Assembly: GCF_030052815.1 (NCBI RefSeq)
Contig: NC_079507.1
Span: 64,435,144-64,499,143, forward strand
Length of the DNA stretch: 64,000 nt
DNA from: Hevea brasiliensis
Taxonomy: Eukaryota > Streptophyta > Magnoliopsida > Malpighiales > Euphorbiaceae
Reading direction: 5' to 3'
Shown: positions 47,164 through 58,215 of the stretch, piece after piece
Position numbering within the stretch: the stretch's first letter is position 1
How the letters are laid out: every line of letters begins with the position of its first letter
Translations under genes and position numbers: made by a program
The notes under the pieces: model-generated
The model's database searches: none
The model's input: the letters and a program-made list of their open reading frames with translations, nothing else
What the model was told of the DNA's origin: nothing

Positions 47164-49060
47164 TTAAGATTTTTCTTTGCTGCTAAGAATTCTGCCACTT
47201 CTCCTAAGGTGAGTGGGATCAACAAGTTTGGCTTGTGTCTTCTTCTTTGGGGGTTCTTTTTCAGTTATGGGTACTTGGATTTTTGGAGGAATAGGTAGAA
47301 CTGATTTTCTGGCTTGTGTTTTGGTTCTTCTAGGTCCGTATTGCATGGGTAAAGAGATGGTTGATTCAATGTTTGGTTGTTCAGAGGATGGGTCTTGTGA
47401 CTGCTCTTCCTTCTCCTCTTCTTGTCTTGAACCATTTCTGCCTTCACTTTTGCCATTGTCACTGCTGCTGTTGCTTGTAGTATGAGATGAGGAGGATTCT
47501 CTTGATGTCTCGTTGGCAGGTTCTTGTTCTGTTTCTGATGCCTCTTCTGCAGATTTTTCCTTCTCATGATTTTTCTCTACTTCTTCAACCTCAGCTAGCT
47601 TACTTTCTTCTTGTACCTTTTCAGCAGCTTCTACATGCTCCTCTGCTTCTTCTTCCACTTCAGAAATTTTTACTCCACTTGGTCCAGTAGCCTTTGCATT
47701 GCTAGGACCAGCAGTACCCTGTGGGTAACTTCCAAAATCTCCAAATTTGCCAAAAGATTCACCAAACAACATTTGAGCCATCTTCTTCATGAACCACTCT
47801 TGTCTATCCAATCTATTAATCAACATATCCATCTTTGCATTGTGCTCAGCCATAATTCCCTTCTGCAACTCATGAGATTTTTCTAAAATATTCAAGGTCA
47901 GTCCACTCATTTCTTTTATTTCCTTCATCATGTCCAGATTTGCTTTACTGATTTTCACAAAATCTGACATTTTCAGCTTCATTTTCTCTTTCTTCTTAGA
48001 GCTTTCCCCTTCATCTATCTTAGAACTCTTTTCTTTCAACTTGCTTAGTGGGATGTCCGATTCTGTTTCAGAATCTGATTCTGATTCAGATTCAATCTCA
48101 ATCTTAGTCTCTTCTTCTTGCTTTTTGTCTTCTTACTTACTCCTTTTTCTACCATCATCAGCCTTGAATATCTCCTTAATGGGGATTGGATTGCTAAACT
48201 TCTTTTCTTTACTCAAATCAACTCCCATAGCTTGAAATATAAGAGTCAAAGGCATAGCATATGGCAACCTTCTATGCTTACTAGACTTAGCAATCACTTT
48301 AAAAATCAAAAATGGCAAATTAAATCTGATTTTGTTAACCAAGTGCCACATAATGCATAAGTCAAGGCTATTTGCATATGAGTGACTACCACTCCTAGGA
48401 TTGAGCAAATATCGAATGAAGGATTGTAGAATCCTAAAATTTTGAGGCACTAAACTGATGTTGGTCATTTCATTTTCAGGTGTACCCTCCGGAAAAATTG
48501 ATAATTGAAATGCCTTCTCATCATATCCTTCAAGCTTCCTAGAATCTTTGAAGGTTCCAATCCTATTTCCATCATTTGGTAGGTTTAAAACAGAGGCTAA
48601 GAATTCAACATCAACAATCTGACTTTTCTTCTTAATTCTCACACTAAAACTTTCTCCTTTAACAACTTCTTTCATACTTCCATAAAATTCTTGAATCAAA
48701 TAAGGATAATAATATTCATTCAACTCAGAAAATTCCATCCAGCCTTGAAAAGTAAATAAGTCTTCAAATTCATAAGGCAAGTCAGAAAATGAATCCCATT
48801 TAATGTACCTTGGCTCAAAAATATTTTGTTGCACAAAAGGTTTCGAAGCAGGGGCCTTTTCCATTTTCTTCTTTTTCGCAGAGGGCTCTGACCCAAAGAA
48901 TACCCTTTCCTTTCTTTTTCTTGCTGCTCGCCTTTGTCTCTGCTTTCACACATCGTTAACTTAGTCATTCTTCTCTTTCTTTTTCGGAACTAGCAGCAGC
49001 TTTCATAGCATCACCCATGAATTTTCGAGGTTTGGTAGACACTTGTTTTACCCTTGCCAT
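47164..49060 (-). pseudogene. Extra ORF downstream of pol in the SIRE-like element
   Basis: The minus strand starts at an ATG at 49060 (MARVKQVSTKPRKFMGDAMK), shifts frame once near 48970, then runs open from about 48930 to 47164. A single in-frame TAA at 48133-48135 breaks it. From MEKAPASKPF (48864) to the end is about 567 residues. The N-terminus is Lys/Arg rich. Residues of the main frame about 30-200 resemble the 'putative plant transposon protein' domain (YYYPYLIQEFYGSM; DVEFLASVLNLPNDGNR). A Ser/Glu-acidic stretch, a helical coiled-coil-like region (ANLDMMKEIKEMSGLTLNIL) and a long Glu-rich part follow. The tail is basic (DPTHLRRSGRILSSKEKS). There is no signal peptide or membrane span, so it is not envelope-like despite its position. 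The domain name is from memory, and the function is unknown. Confidence 0.8.
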
Positions 49061-49689
49061 CGATCCTTGAAAAATTTCAGTGAGAAGTAGTGGCTTAAGG
49101 AAGAACGGGATTTTACCGTTTAGGGATTTTGAGAAAGAAAATTGGGGATTTCTGGTTTTGAGAGTAATTTGGGGTTTCTAAGAGAGTGGAGAATCAACTT
49201 GTAGCAGAGAAATGAGGGAGTTTTAGATTGATTGAAGTGTTATGTAGCAGTTACAAAAAAAAATTTTTCAAATTTTGAAATTGTGTACAATTTTTCATGG
49301 AGAACCGGGAATCCTTTTTTTTTGCCAAAACCCAATTTTACCCTTTGAAGACATAAAAAGAGCATAACTGTGGTCAGGGGTATATTTGTCAAAATAGATT
49401 ACAAAGAGAGCGAAAATACCCGTTAGAAATAAAGTAATTTTAAATCAGGAGCGTTTTGTCACATGCACACAGAGGCAAAATTAGTTAACTAATTTTGAAA
49501 CCCAGTTGGCTAAATATTATACAGGTATAAAACTAGACAACTGGAGTGAGAAAGTAGTTAACTAAAAACACATGTACGCAGAATATAGTACTAACAACAT
49601 ATTTAACCTATTTATGCACCAAATTCATATCAAATGCAATAAATATCATTCAATAGCTTCACTCATGCCAAGTTCTCTTCTAATCCTAC

Positions 49690-51037
49690 AAAAGTTTTCC
49701 TCATTTAGTGGTTTTGTAAAAATATCTGCAAGTTATTGTTCTGTAGGAATAAACTCTAACTTAATGTCACCGTTTTGAACATGATCTCTAATAAAGTGAT
49801 GTCTAATTTCTATGTGCTTTGATCTAGAGTGTTGGACTGGATTTTTAGTTAGGTTGATGGCACTAGTATTATCACACCTTATAGGAACATGATCAACCTT
49901 TATACCAAAATCTTCTAATTGTTGCTTCATCCATAGAATTTGAGCAACACAACTTCCTGCAGCAATGTATTCTGCTTCAGCAGTAGAAAGAGCTACAGAA
50001 GTTTGTTTCTTACTATGCCAAGACACTAAGGCATGACCTAGGAATTGACAAGTACCCGAAGTACTCTTTCTATCCAATCTACTTCCAGCAAAGTCAGAAT
50101 CACTATATCCAACTAGATCAAATGTGTCGCATTTAGGATACCATAAACCAATTGAGTGTGTGCCAATGAGGTATTTGAAAATCCTTTTGACAGCAATTAG
50201 ATGAGATTCCTTAGGACATGATTGAAACCGAGCACACAAACACACACTAAAATGAATGTCAGGTCTAGATGCAGTTAAATATAAAAGTGAGCCAATCATG
50301 CCTCTAAATAGCTTTTGATCAACATCTTTACCTTTTTCATCCTTTTCCAACTTGATGGTGGAGCTCATAGGAGTTCCAATACTCTTCAAATCATCCATCT
50401 TGAATTTTTTTAGCATATCTTTGATGTACTTGGATTGATTAATGAAGATGCCACCATTGAGTTGCTTAATTTGTAGTCCAAGGAAAAAGGTAAGTTCACC
50501 CATCATGCTCATCTCAAATTCATTTTGCATCATCTTAGAAGCTTTTACATAGAGAAGCATTAGTAGCACCAAAAATAATGTCATCAACATAAATTTGAAC
50601 GATAAGCATATCATGTTTATGTGCTTTTGTGAAGAGTGTGTTGTCTACTTTTCCTCTTTGAAAACCATTATCTAACAGAAACTTACTAAGCCTCTCATAC
50701 CAAGCTCTAGGGGCTTGCTTCAATCCATATAAAGCCTTAGTGAGTTTATAAACATGATTAGGAAATTCATAGTTTTCAAAGCCTGTGGTTGTTCAACATA
50801 AACTTCTTCCTCAATATAACCATTTAAGAATGCACTCTTAACATCCATTTGATAGAGCATAAAATTTTTATAACATGCAAATGCACATAACATTCTAATG
50901 GCTTCAATTCTAGCAACTGGAGCAAAAGTCTCATCAAAATCAATACCTTCCTCTTGATTATATCCTTGAGCAACTAATCTAGCCTTATTTCTAATGACAT
51001 GTCCTTTATCATCCATTGTGTTCCTAAAACCCACCAC
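49690..51037 (-). pseudogene. SIRE-like reverse transcriptase and RNase H
   Basis: The minus strand reads [54 protein letters not shown], then RAWYERLSKFLLDNGF and the catalytic IYVDDIIFGATN (about 50560-50590). RNase H has DRKSTSGTCQFLGHALVSW and STAEAEYIAAGSC. Catalytic residues are present, but frameshifts near 50745, 50560 and 49735 split the frame. The tail (ADIFTKPL-type) is out of frame. Confidence 0.93.
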
Positions 51038-51039
51038 TT

Positions 51040-51156
51040 TTCAAGGTGAGGTTTGAAAATTTTCTTTGTCTCCAGTCATGTGTCTTGAACAAGCACTATC
51101 AACATACCATTGTTCACACTCTTGCTTGCTTCTAAGACATACCTTAAATTTATTGA
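51040..51156 (-). pseudogene. Protease stub and integrase deletion junction
   Basis: The minus strand retains VDSACSRHMTGDKENFQ, normally near the protease active site, and then within about 20 bp enters [13 protein letters not shown] of RT. The rest of protease, the pre-integrase segment and the whole integrase are missing. Confidence 0.85.
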
Positions 51157-52915
51157 CTATTTCTTAGGTACCCAAGCAAGTTTGGGTCCTTGAGAGTTAG
51201 AGACATTAGGAATTGTTCCTTTAGGCACCCATATCCTTTTTACTTTTGAGGAACCTTTCCTTATGGGACAATGACTAACCATATGACCATTTTGGTTGCA
51301 GTAAAAGCAAATGACATTTGATAATGAATGAGATGAAGCTTTTACAAAGAAATTTTTGTATTTTCCATAGTGCATGAATCCATCATAACCAAGACCAGAT
51401 TTTTGATTTGATAATCTTTGAGAACCAAGTAACGTATCAAGAATTTGTGTGCCATTTGTGAATTTAGCTAAATCATTGGTCAAAGATTCCACCTTAGTTT
51501 CTAAAATCCTGTTTTTCTCAATGAGTTTTTCACAAGCAATTTTTGAATCTTCTAACTCCTTATTCAGCTCATCATACAAGAGCATTTGATTTTTATAAAA
51601 TTTATTTTCTTGTAAACAATGCTCATAGAATCATTTTCAGCTCTTAAGGAAGCAATTTCTTTATTTAAAGCAGAACATTTTTTCTTATAAACTTTGTATT
51701 CTTCATATAATTTGGCAAATGCTTCTTCATAATCTTCAATGCTAAGAGAGTCAGAATTATTTACCTCAGTGTTGATTTCTCTTTGTTGGGAACTTTCTGG
51801 TTTATCCTCTCCTAGAGCCATGAGACAAATGTGTGCAACCTCCTTGTCACTAGAGTTATCACTTGAGGAATCATCACTATCCATCCAACCAGCAACCAAG
51901 GCTTTCTTGCTCTTATCCTTTGAATTCTTCTTTTTCAGTTTAGGACAATTTGGCTTGATGTGACCAGGTTTGTTGCATTTAAGCATTTAATCTCATTTTG
52001 ATCCTTGCTTGTTTTACCTTTGGGTGAATACTTCTTTAGAAATTTCTTATATTTTGAACCTCCCTTTTTGAATGCTTTCTTGAATCTTCTTGTAATCATG
52101 GCAAGATCATCTTCATCACTTGAACTATTGGAGCTGTCACTTGAGGCAGCCTTAAAAGCTATAGTTTTCCTTAATTCATCCTCTTGGCTTGACTTTAAGG
52201 CAATTCCTCTCTTTTTCTTTTCATCATCTACATTGCTCTTGCTCTTGTCATAAAGCATTTCATGAGCAATAAGAGAACCAATCAGCTCATCATAAGTGAA
52301 TTTGGAGAAGTCTTTGGTGTCAAAGATTACTGTCACTTTTGTTTCCCACGATTTAAGTAGTGACCTTAAGACTTTTTTGACTAATTCTTCTTCAATAAAT
52401 TCTTTTTCAAGAGCTTTGAGAATATTCACCAGATCAGTAAATCTTGTGCTCATTTCTGAAATGGTTTCTCTAGGTTTCATCTCAAATAGTTCATATTCTC
52501 GAACAAGCCTATTTGCTTTTGATTCCTTCACTTGATTAGTCCCTTCATATGTGACTTCAAGTTTATCCCACACTTCTTTTGCAGATGCACAACCTGAAAT
52601 ACGATTATACTCAGTTGCATCAAGTGCACAATGAAGAATGTTTAAAGCTTTAGCATTTGAAGAAACTTTCTTCCAATCAAGTTCATTATATTCATCTTCT
52701 AGTTTTTCTCTATAACCATCAGCATGCAATTCTAATGGAATTTCAGGACCTTTAACAATTCTTTGCCATGCTTCAATATCAACAGATTGAATAAAGTTTC
52801 TCATTCTCACTTTCCAGAAAGAATAATTAGAACCATTAAACAAAGGTGGTCTAGTGATAGATTGTCCTTCAGCTAAAGGTGCAGGGATACCAGCTGTGTT
52901 AGATGTGCCAGCCAT
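51157..52915 (-). pseudogene. SIRE-like gag with two CCHC knuckles
   Basis: The minus strand starts MAGTSNTAGIPAPLAEGQSI at 52915 and continues PPLFNGSNYSFWKVRMRNFI and FEMKPRETISEMSTRFTDLV, the UBN2-type capsid region. After a one-base frame break near 51975 it reads LKCNKPGHIKPNC. A coiled-coil-like Glu/Lys region, a second break near 51610 and a second knuckle CFYCNQNGHMVSHC follow, then RIWVPKGTIPN. Two zinc knuckles with a central coiled coil fit this lineage. Confidence 0.9.
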
Positions 52916-52960
52916 TGTAGGATCTCTCTAAGGTGTTTAAACCCCAAGCAAGAGAGACAA

Positions 52961-52973
52961 GCTCTGATACCAA
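52961..52973 (-). promoter_or_regulatory. Primer-binding site of the SIRE-like element
   Basis: The minus strand reads TTGGTATCAGAGC two bases after the 5' LTR end ACAACA. Confidence 0.92.
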
Positions 52974-52975
52974 TT

Positions 52976-54407
52976 TGTTGTCCCAAAGAAAGTGACCAAG
53001 AGGGGGGTGAATTGGACACTTTAGACAATTTTTCAGCCCTTGCTCTAGACTTAATGAAAAATTGAGGCTTTGCACTTCTATGTATGTGTATAACTCTGTT
53101 CCTAGGGTGTAATTTAAGTAATTAATCAAGTTATGCACAAATACTAGTTCATACACAAAATAATTACTTGATATCAAGTGTATTTTCTCACATAAAATTC
53201 AGAGTTTGCAATATTAGCTCAATAAATAAATTCTCAACACATTCAATATATATAATCAGAAAATCAAAGTCTTTGAAAATTAAAGAGTTAAGGGAAGAAG
53301 AGAATCAAACACAATGTTTATAGTGGTTCGGCTCTCTTAGCCTACATCCACTCTTCCCAAAGTCCCACTTTGAGAGTCACTCCACTATTTGATCTTTTCA
53401 ACAGGCAAGATTCAAAGCCTTTACAATATCAACAAGCTTCCCAGGTGCTTGAGGACCTTTACAACGTCTTTGCTTCCCACAAAAGACCACAAGCTTCACA
53501 AGGTGCTTGAAAACCTCCCACAAGCTTCACAAGGTGCTTGAAAACCTTCCACAAGTGTGTCCTCACACTTACACAACCTTAAATAGGTTTTGATGTAGAA
53601 GAAATCACTCTCAATAACTCTCAAATACAGAATTTAATGCTAGAAGATTGAGAGAGAAGATTTGCCACTCAAGCTCAAGAGTAATTGAATGAAAGCTATA
53701 AAAACCACAATAAATTCACTATGAATAAGAGCACTTTCATTAGTTAGAATTGTAGTAAATGATGCCTTTTATAGGTGCTTTTCATTGCCAAAAACGTCTG
53801 CTGGAGAGTGTGTCCAACGGCTCTTTAATTTTCAAAAAACTAGCCGTTATTGCTTAGAAAGTCGTGCGTGAGTTGAGTCAGTCAGGTCATAAAAATAGTT
53901 AACTAAAATTTTCACCGGTTAACTAGTTTTGTAAGATAGAGAATTTTAGACATCAAAACTAGTTAACTAATTTTTGCAACGGGTTAACTAATTTCGCTAC
54001 TGCCAGACTTAAAAATTGAAATTTTGAGTTTTTGAAGAAAGGTTGTAAAAATTTTTTTGACCATTCAAAAACCTTAGGAATGATATAAAAACACTTTCTA
54101 AACCCTTGAATCTAAAAACAAAATTGATTTTAGGTCTCAAATGGCATAAATTCTCCAATCTTGTACAATGGACCTAAGAGCTTAATTTCTATCATATTTC
54201 TTCATGGACTTTGATTCGTCTTGTGTTATACAAGATGATAAACTCCTTTTATATCAGCCATGTCAATAGAATAGTCCTTCCATCAATGTCTTTGCATATC
54301 ATGACCTATAAAATCACTTCAAATACTTATGCACAAAAGGTTAATGTATATTTCATTAAGTTTTGTTATCATCAAAATCAAGCTCATTTTAGCTTACAGG
54401 GCCTACA
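52976..54407 (-). repeat. 5' LTR of the SIRE-like element
   Basis: 1,432 bp, near-identical to 45154-46589. The main differences cluster around 53866-54003, next to the GTTAACT motif block. Confidence 0.95.
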
Positions 54408-54412
54408 GACTG

Positions 54413-54559
54413 TTCCTGAACTGGTGGCGGCTGCTCTTCTACTTGAGAAGCTCTAGGTCTCCTGGCCCGCCTCCTCGGAGTAGGCGTCTCATCCTGTGCT
54501 GATACCTCGTTTGGCACATCCCGTTCTGGTGTAGTGGCAGCTCTTCTGCTTCTATGCAT
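54413..54559 (-). pseudogene. Gypsy gag N-terminal part
   Basis: The minus strand from ATG at 54559 reads MHRSRRAATTPERDVPNEVS and then a Pro/Arg-rich stretch (PTPRRRARRPRASQVEEQPP). It is cut by the SIRE-like insertion and resumes at 45153 on the other side. Confidence 0.85.
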
Positions 54560-54772
54560 TTTCCTGAAATTCAGCAGTATTAGCCAACAAAAAATCAAAA
54601 CGGCATGTTACACAACTCTATAGACTCATATTTACACACAATTATATAAAGTAGAAACTAGAAGCAAAGATGATAATGCAAGGACGAATGTGGACTCTAT
54701 TATCTGCATGTGACTCCTATTAGACTCTTTTCAACACTTTAGACATATATTCCCTATGAATCTGGAGCCTAA

Positions 54773-54784
54773 GCTCTGATACCA
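54773..54784 (-). promoter_or_regulatory. Primer-binding site of the gypsy element
   Basis: The minus strand reads TGGTATCAGAGC four bases after the 5' LTR end TGACA. Confidence 0.92.
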
Positions 54785-54788
54785 CATT

Positions 54789-57480
54789 TGTCACGACCCA
54801 ACCTATGGGCCCGACCTGCACTAGGACATAAACCAGCCTAAAGTCCCCGAGGCCCGTAGTAAGCCTAACTATTCCTCAACCCAATCATAAGGCCCATTTG
54901 GGCCCAATTTCAAGAATTCAATCAGACAGAGTTTGGTCATAAAATAGACCATTCAACGGAGAGTTTTTGACTCGCCTGACCTATAAACACAATATAAAAT
55001 AAATTAGGGAGCTCAGCTCACCCTCCACATGCTTATAATATTAAAAATCCAATGGGAGCTCAGCTCCCTCATCTAATCTAGTCATACATGCAATTAATAA
55101 TCTTACAAATTTAATACCATATTATATTACAGATCCAAATTAATTAAAATACTCCTAACACATGCAGAGTCTAAAATTTAACTTAATTATACAAAATACA
55201 TCAAATACTACTAATTGACCTGCGAAAAAGAAGATCAGGTTAGTCACAACAAGTAATCCTCCTGTAGCCTGGAAAAATATATGAACAGGAGTGAGCGTTC
55301 GACTCAGAGAGTAAAATACTAATTTTAATCACAATTTTTATAGCTAACTAAAGCTAATGCATCCTAAGGCATGAAATGCAACATCATTATAATTTTCATA
55401 CAAACCACATCATAGCAGTAAAAAGGCAATTTGGAGCACTCACCCACCCAACACTGTACAAACAATACATATATGGGAGCTGATTCCCAATACAGCTCTC
55501 TTAATCCAACCTCTGTCAGCGAGTGTCTCTCAAGCCAGACTGTCGCTTAATAAACCAAATGCGGGGTCCCAGTGAGTGTCTCTCAAGCCGTGTCTACCCC
55601 GACTTATCCATAAAGGACCGGGTCCCAGCGAGTATCTCTCAAGCTGTGTCTACCTGTTCTGTCCATATCCAATACTATACCACACGCACGCCAACGCACG
55701 CACACTGCTCTAAATTACCACAAACAAAATTTATGGCATTTTGTCAATTATGAATGTAATATAAAATATGCCTAGTGTTTAACTACATAGATACAGATTT
55801 ATAAGTGATACATGGGCATGCTTGAACATATAATAATATCGATATTATAATTAAAATTAATATTTTACTCACAGACTTAACCACGGTCACTGTGGTGGCT
55901 AGGCGAAGGAGGAAGGTTGTCCTGGCTCACCTGACAAATTTTATTGTAATTATTCAATATATTTGACTTGATACAAGCTTGGAAAATATCAAAGATACCC
56001 TAGGTCGTGCCGAAAATCTGGTAAAGTCTCATCTATACCTAGGACCTACCCAACCTACAAAATGGTTCAAAATGCACTTCTATATCCACAAGCCACACAT
56101 CCACAACTCAATCACATCGCATGGCCCCTCTTGGGCCCATCCAAACAGTCAACAACCACAATTTAGAAAATTACAATTTAGTCCCTACAATTATCCCTTT
56201 TGCAAAAACTACCCAAATGAGCTCTAAAAATTCTAAAACTTTGCCCTGCGGTCCTTAGCAATATTATAGAGCTAACGCAAAAGGAATTATATTTTTCTAA
56301 CTAACCACGAATATTTTATAAATTTTTAATCGAAATCAAGCACTAGATAATTAAGAAAAATGAGGGTTCGGCTTTACCTATATCAATTCCAACTTTTGTG
56401 ATGCATCCGGGACATCTGAAAACAGTGGGGTAGCCTATAACCTCAATCCAATTCTGAGATTTTTTCGGTAGCCTGTCTGCCCAGTCCGAAATTACAGATC
56501 TAAGCAACTATTGAATTTCCTCGAATTGAAGGTACCCACGCAAAGCCCACAACACGAGGTTTAGTATATAATTTTTAGGAAATTTTATAAGCTCATTTAA
56601 TGCTCGAAAAAATATTGTGAAGTCTCAAGGGACCTACCAAAAAACAGTATCGAAAAAATATTGTGAAGTCTCAAGGGACCTACCAAAAAACAGTATCGAA
56701 AAAATTTGAAATAGGTATTGCCGCGAAGCTCTTGGCGAGTGGAGCACTCCTGTACTCTCAGATTTTTTGTGAGGTTTACGGTTTTCGAGAAATCTAGCCC
56801 GAAAATCAAAATGGGCTAAAACTTCCCGGATAAAAATTAGGCAAACTGCTCAATAGATTTTGGTATTCTTTGTATCTATGGAAAGCTCTCGAGGTGTAGA
56901 AGTATTTTGGAATAAGACCCGGTCTGATTAGTGGCCGAATTGGCCAGAATCAGCTCGGGAAGGTGAAGTGGGGCGCTACGCGCGTAAGCTTCTTTGGGCG
57001 TGCTTTTCTGGGGCTTCAGGCGACGGTTGGAGAGGGGGAAAGCTGAGGTGGTGCACCGGCGTGTGGGGGAGGGCCGGGTGGCTGCTGTCAGCGTGGAGGG
57101 AGAGGGAGGAGAGAGAAAAAGAGAGAGAGGGAGGGTATTGAGGGCGCGCAAAGAAGAAGAAGGAAAAAGAAAATGGGCCAGTCCGATTCAAAAGACAAAA
57201 ATTTAAATTTTTACTCAGTCCTGAGACAAAAAATGAGGCACAAAAATTTCAAAAAAATTTTAAAAAACCTCAAAAAAATTCGTAAAGTCCAAATATATTT
57301 TTAGTTTTGCCACGTGGTCTTTAAATTAATTTTTAAAAATCATTGAAGTTTTATATTTTCAGAAAATCGAATCCGATTTCTAAAATTTGAAAAATTTCAA
57401 ATAATTTTTCAAAATTTAAATAAAATAAAATATTAATATTTACCTATAAAATAATAAATTTAAAAATTAGGGATATTACA
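54789..57480 (-). repeat. 5' LTR of the gypsy element
   Basis: 2,692 bp, bounded by TG (54789) and CA (57480). It is about 49 bp longer than its partner, mainly because of a 46-bp tandem duplication at 56605-56696. Confidence 0.93.
56605..56696. repeat. 46-bp tandem duplication in one gypsy LTR
   Basis: Two exact copies (56605-56650 and 56651-56696) starting CGAAAAAATATTGTGAAGTC. The partner LTR has a single diverged copy near 33065-33110, so the duplication arose after insertion. Confidence 0.9.
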
Positions 57481-57485
57481 ATTTC

Positions 57486-58215
57486 TCATCGGTTTGTGGG
57501 AGATATACTGAAAAGTTTTGAATTTTTTATATTTATAATATATTTAAACATATTTTAATATATAAAAATTTAAAAATTTTATTTATTAATTTGTGAAATT
57601 TAATATATTTTATGTTAATAATATATTTTAGATTATTTTAAGAGCATATAACACATTTTAAATAGTTTATATATATATGTGGCAAGGTTCTCGTCTTTTT
57701 GGCATGTGGAGGTAGGTAGCAATCTATCGTAGCCATGGAGGAGCCGAAAATCTTACAATAAGGGGATTGGTGGTCGTGGAATTCAGGACTTGTGAGAGAC
57801 AGAGATGATGCAAACATAATTCTGGGGTTGCCTATCAGTATGTTAGGGAGGGAGGCTAACCGAGCATTTTGTTTCGGTTGAGGGAAATGAAAGAATGGAG
57901 GAGATGAAGATTGAGAAATTATTAACTCTTTGTAATTAATTTAAAATATATATTTTTTTTTTTAAATCGGTGGGAGATAGAGAAAAATGAAATGTGTTTT
58001 ATTTATATTAAAATACTTAAAGATAATTCTATAATACAATAGCCATAAGAATAAAATTTATATTTATCCTTTATTTTAATAATTTATCTAAATAACATTC
58101 TTTAATTTTCTTTTTCTTTCTCTTCATTTTCTTTTTTTAATTTCTTTCGTTGTCTTTGCAGATCTGAGATAAAATAAAAAAAATAAAAAAATTAATAAAT
58201 AAAAGGAAAGGGAGG
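57486..58215. other. Spacer between the nest and the LINE fragment
   Basis: A+T rich with one less biased stretch at 57680-57910. No coding signature is supported. Confidence 0.45.

Larger units (their letters stand above)
45154..54407 (-). mobile_element. Young SIRE-like Ty1-copia retrotransposon with extra ORF
   Basis: A 9.25 kb element on the minus strand. LTRs of 1,436 and 1,432 bp are at 45154-46589 and 52976-54407. The primer site TTGGTATCAGAGC is at 52961-52973, the purine tract at 46590-46606, and the target duplication is GACTG. The LTRs differ at only about a dozen positions, so it is recent. Internal order is UBN2-type gag with two zinc knuckles, a short protease remnant, RT, RNase H, then an additional long ORF before the 3' LTR. 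The long LTRs, several purine-tract-like blocks and a post-pol ORF fit the SIRE/Maximus lineage. Most of protease and integrase is deleted. Confidence 0.94.
31250..57480 (-). mobile_element. Ty3-gypsy chromovirus (Tekay/Del-like) with three nested insertions
   Basis: LTRs at 31250-33892 and 54789-57480 bound the element, with a 5-bp duplication ATTTC outside. It reads on the minus strand. The primer site TGGTATCAGAGC is at 54773-54784 and the purine tract at 33893-33909. gag, protease, RT, RNase H, integrase and a chromodomain-like tail follow in that order. Three later insertions (35297-38373, 40434-43929, 45154-54407) split it. Without them and their duplications it measures about 10.4 kb, normal for this lineage. 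The LTRs differ at roughly one base in ten in the part I compared, so the insertion is old. All genes are broken. Confidence 0.95.

Noticed and set aside
47213..47886. Plus-strand open stretches opposite the extra SIRE ORF
   Set aside because: These are antisense shadows. The minus strand has the longer frame and element-consistent orientation.
47164..49060. Treating the extra SIRE ORF as a host gene
   Set aside because: It lies between RNase H and the purine tract of a complete element with matched LTRs and target duplication, so it belongs to the element.
57680..57910. Less A+T-rich block before the LINE fragment as the LINE 5' part
   Set aside because: No reverse-transcriptase or endonuclease motif in any frame.
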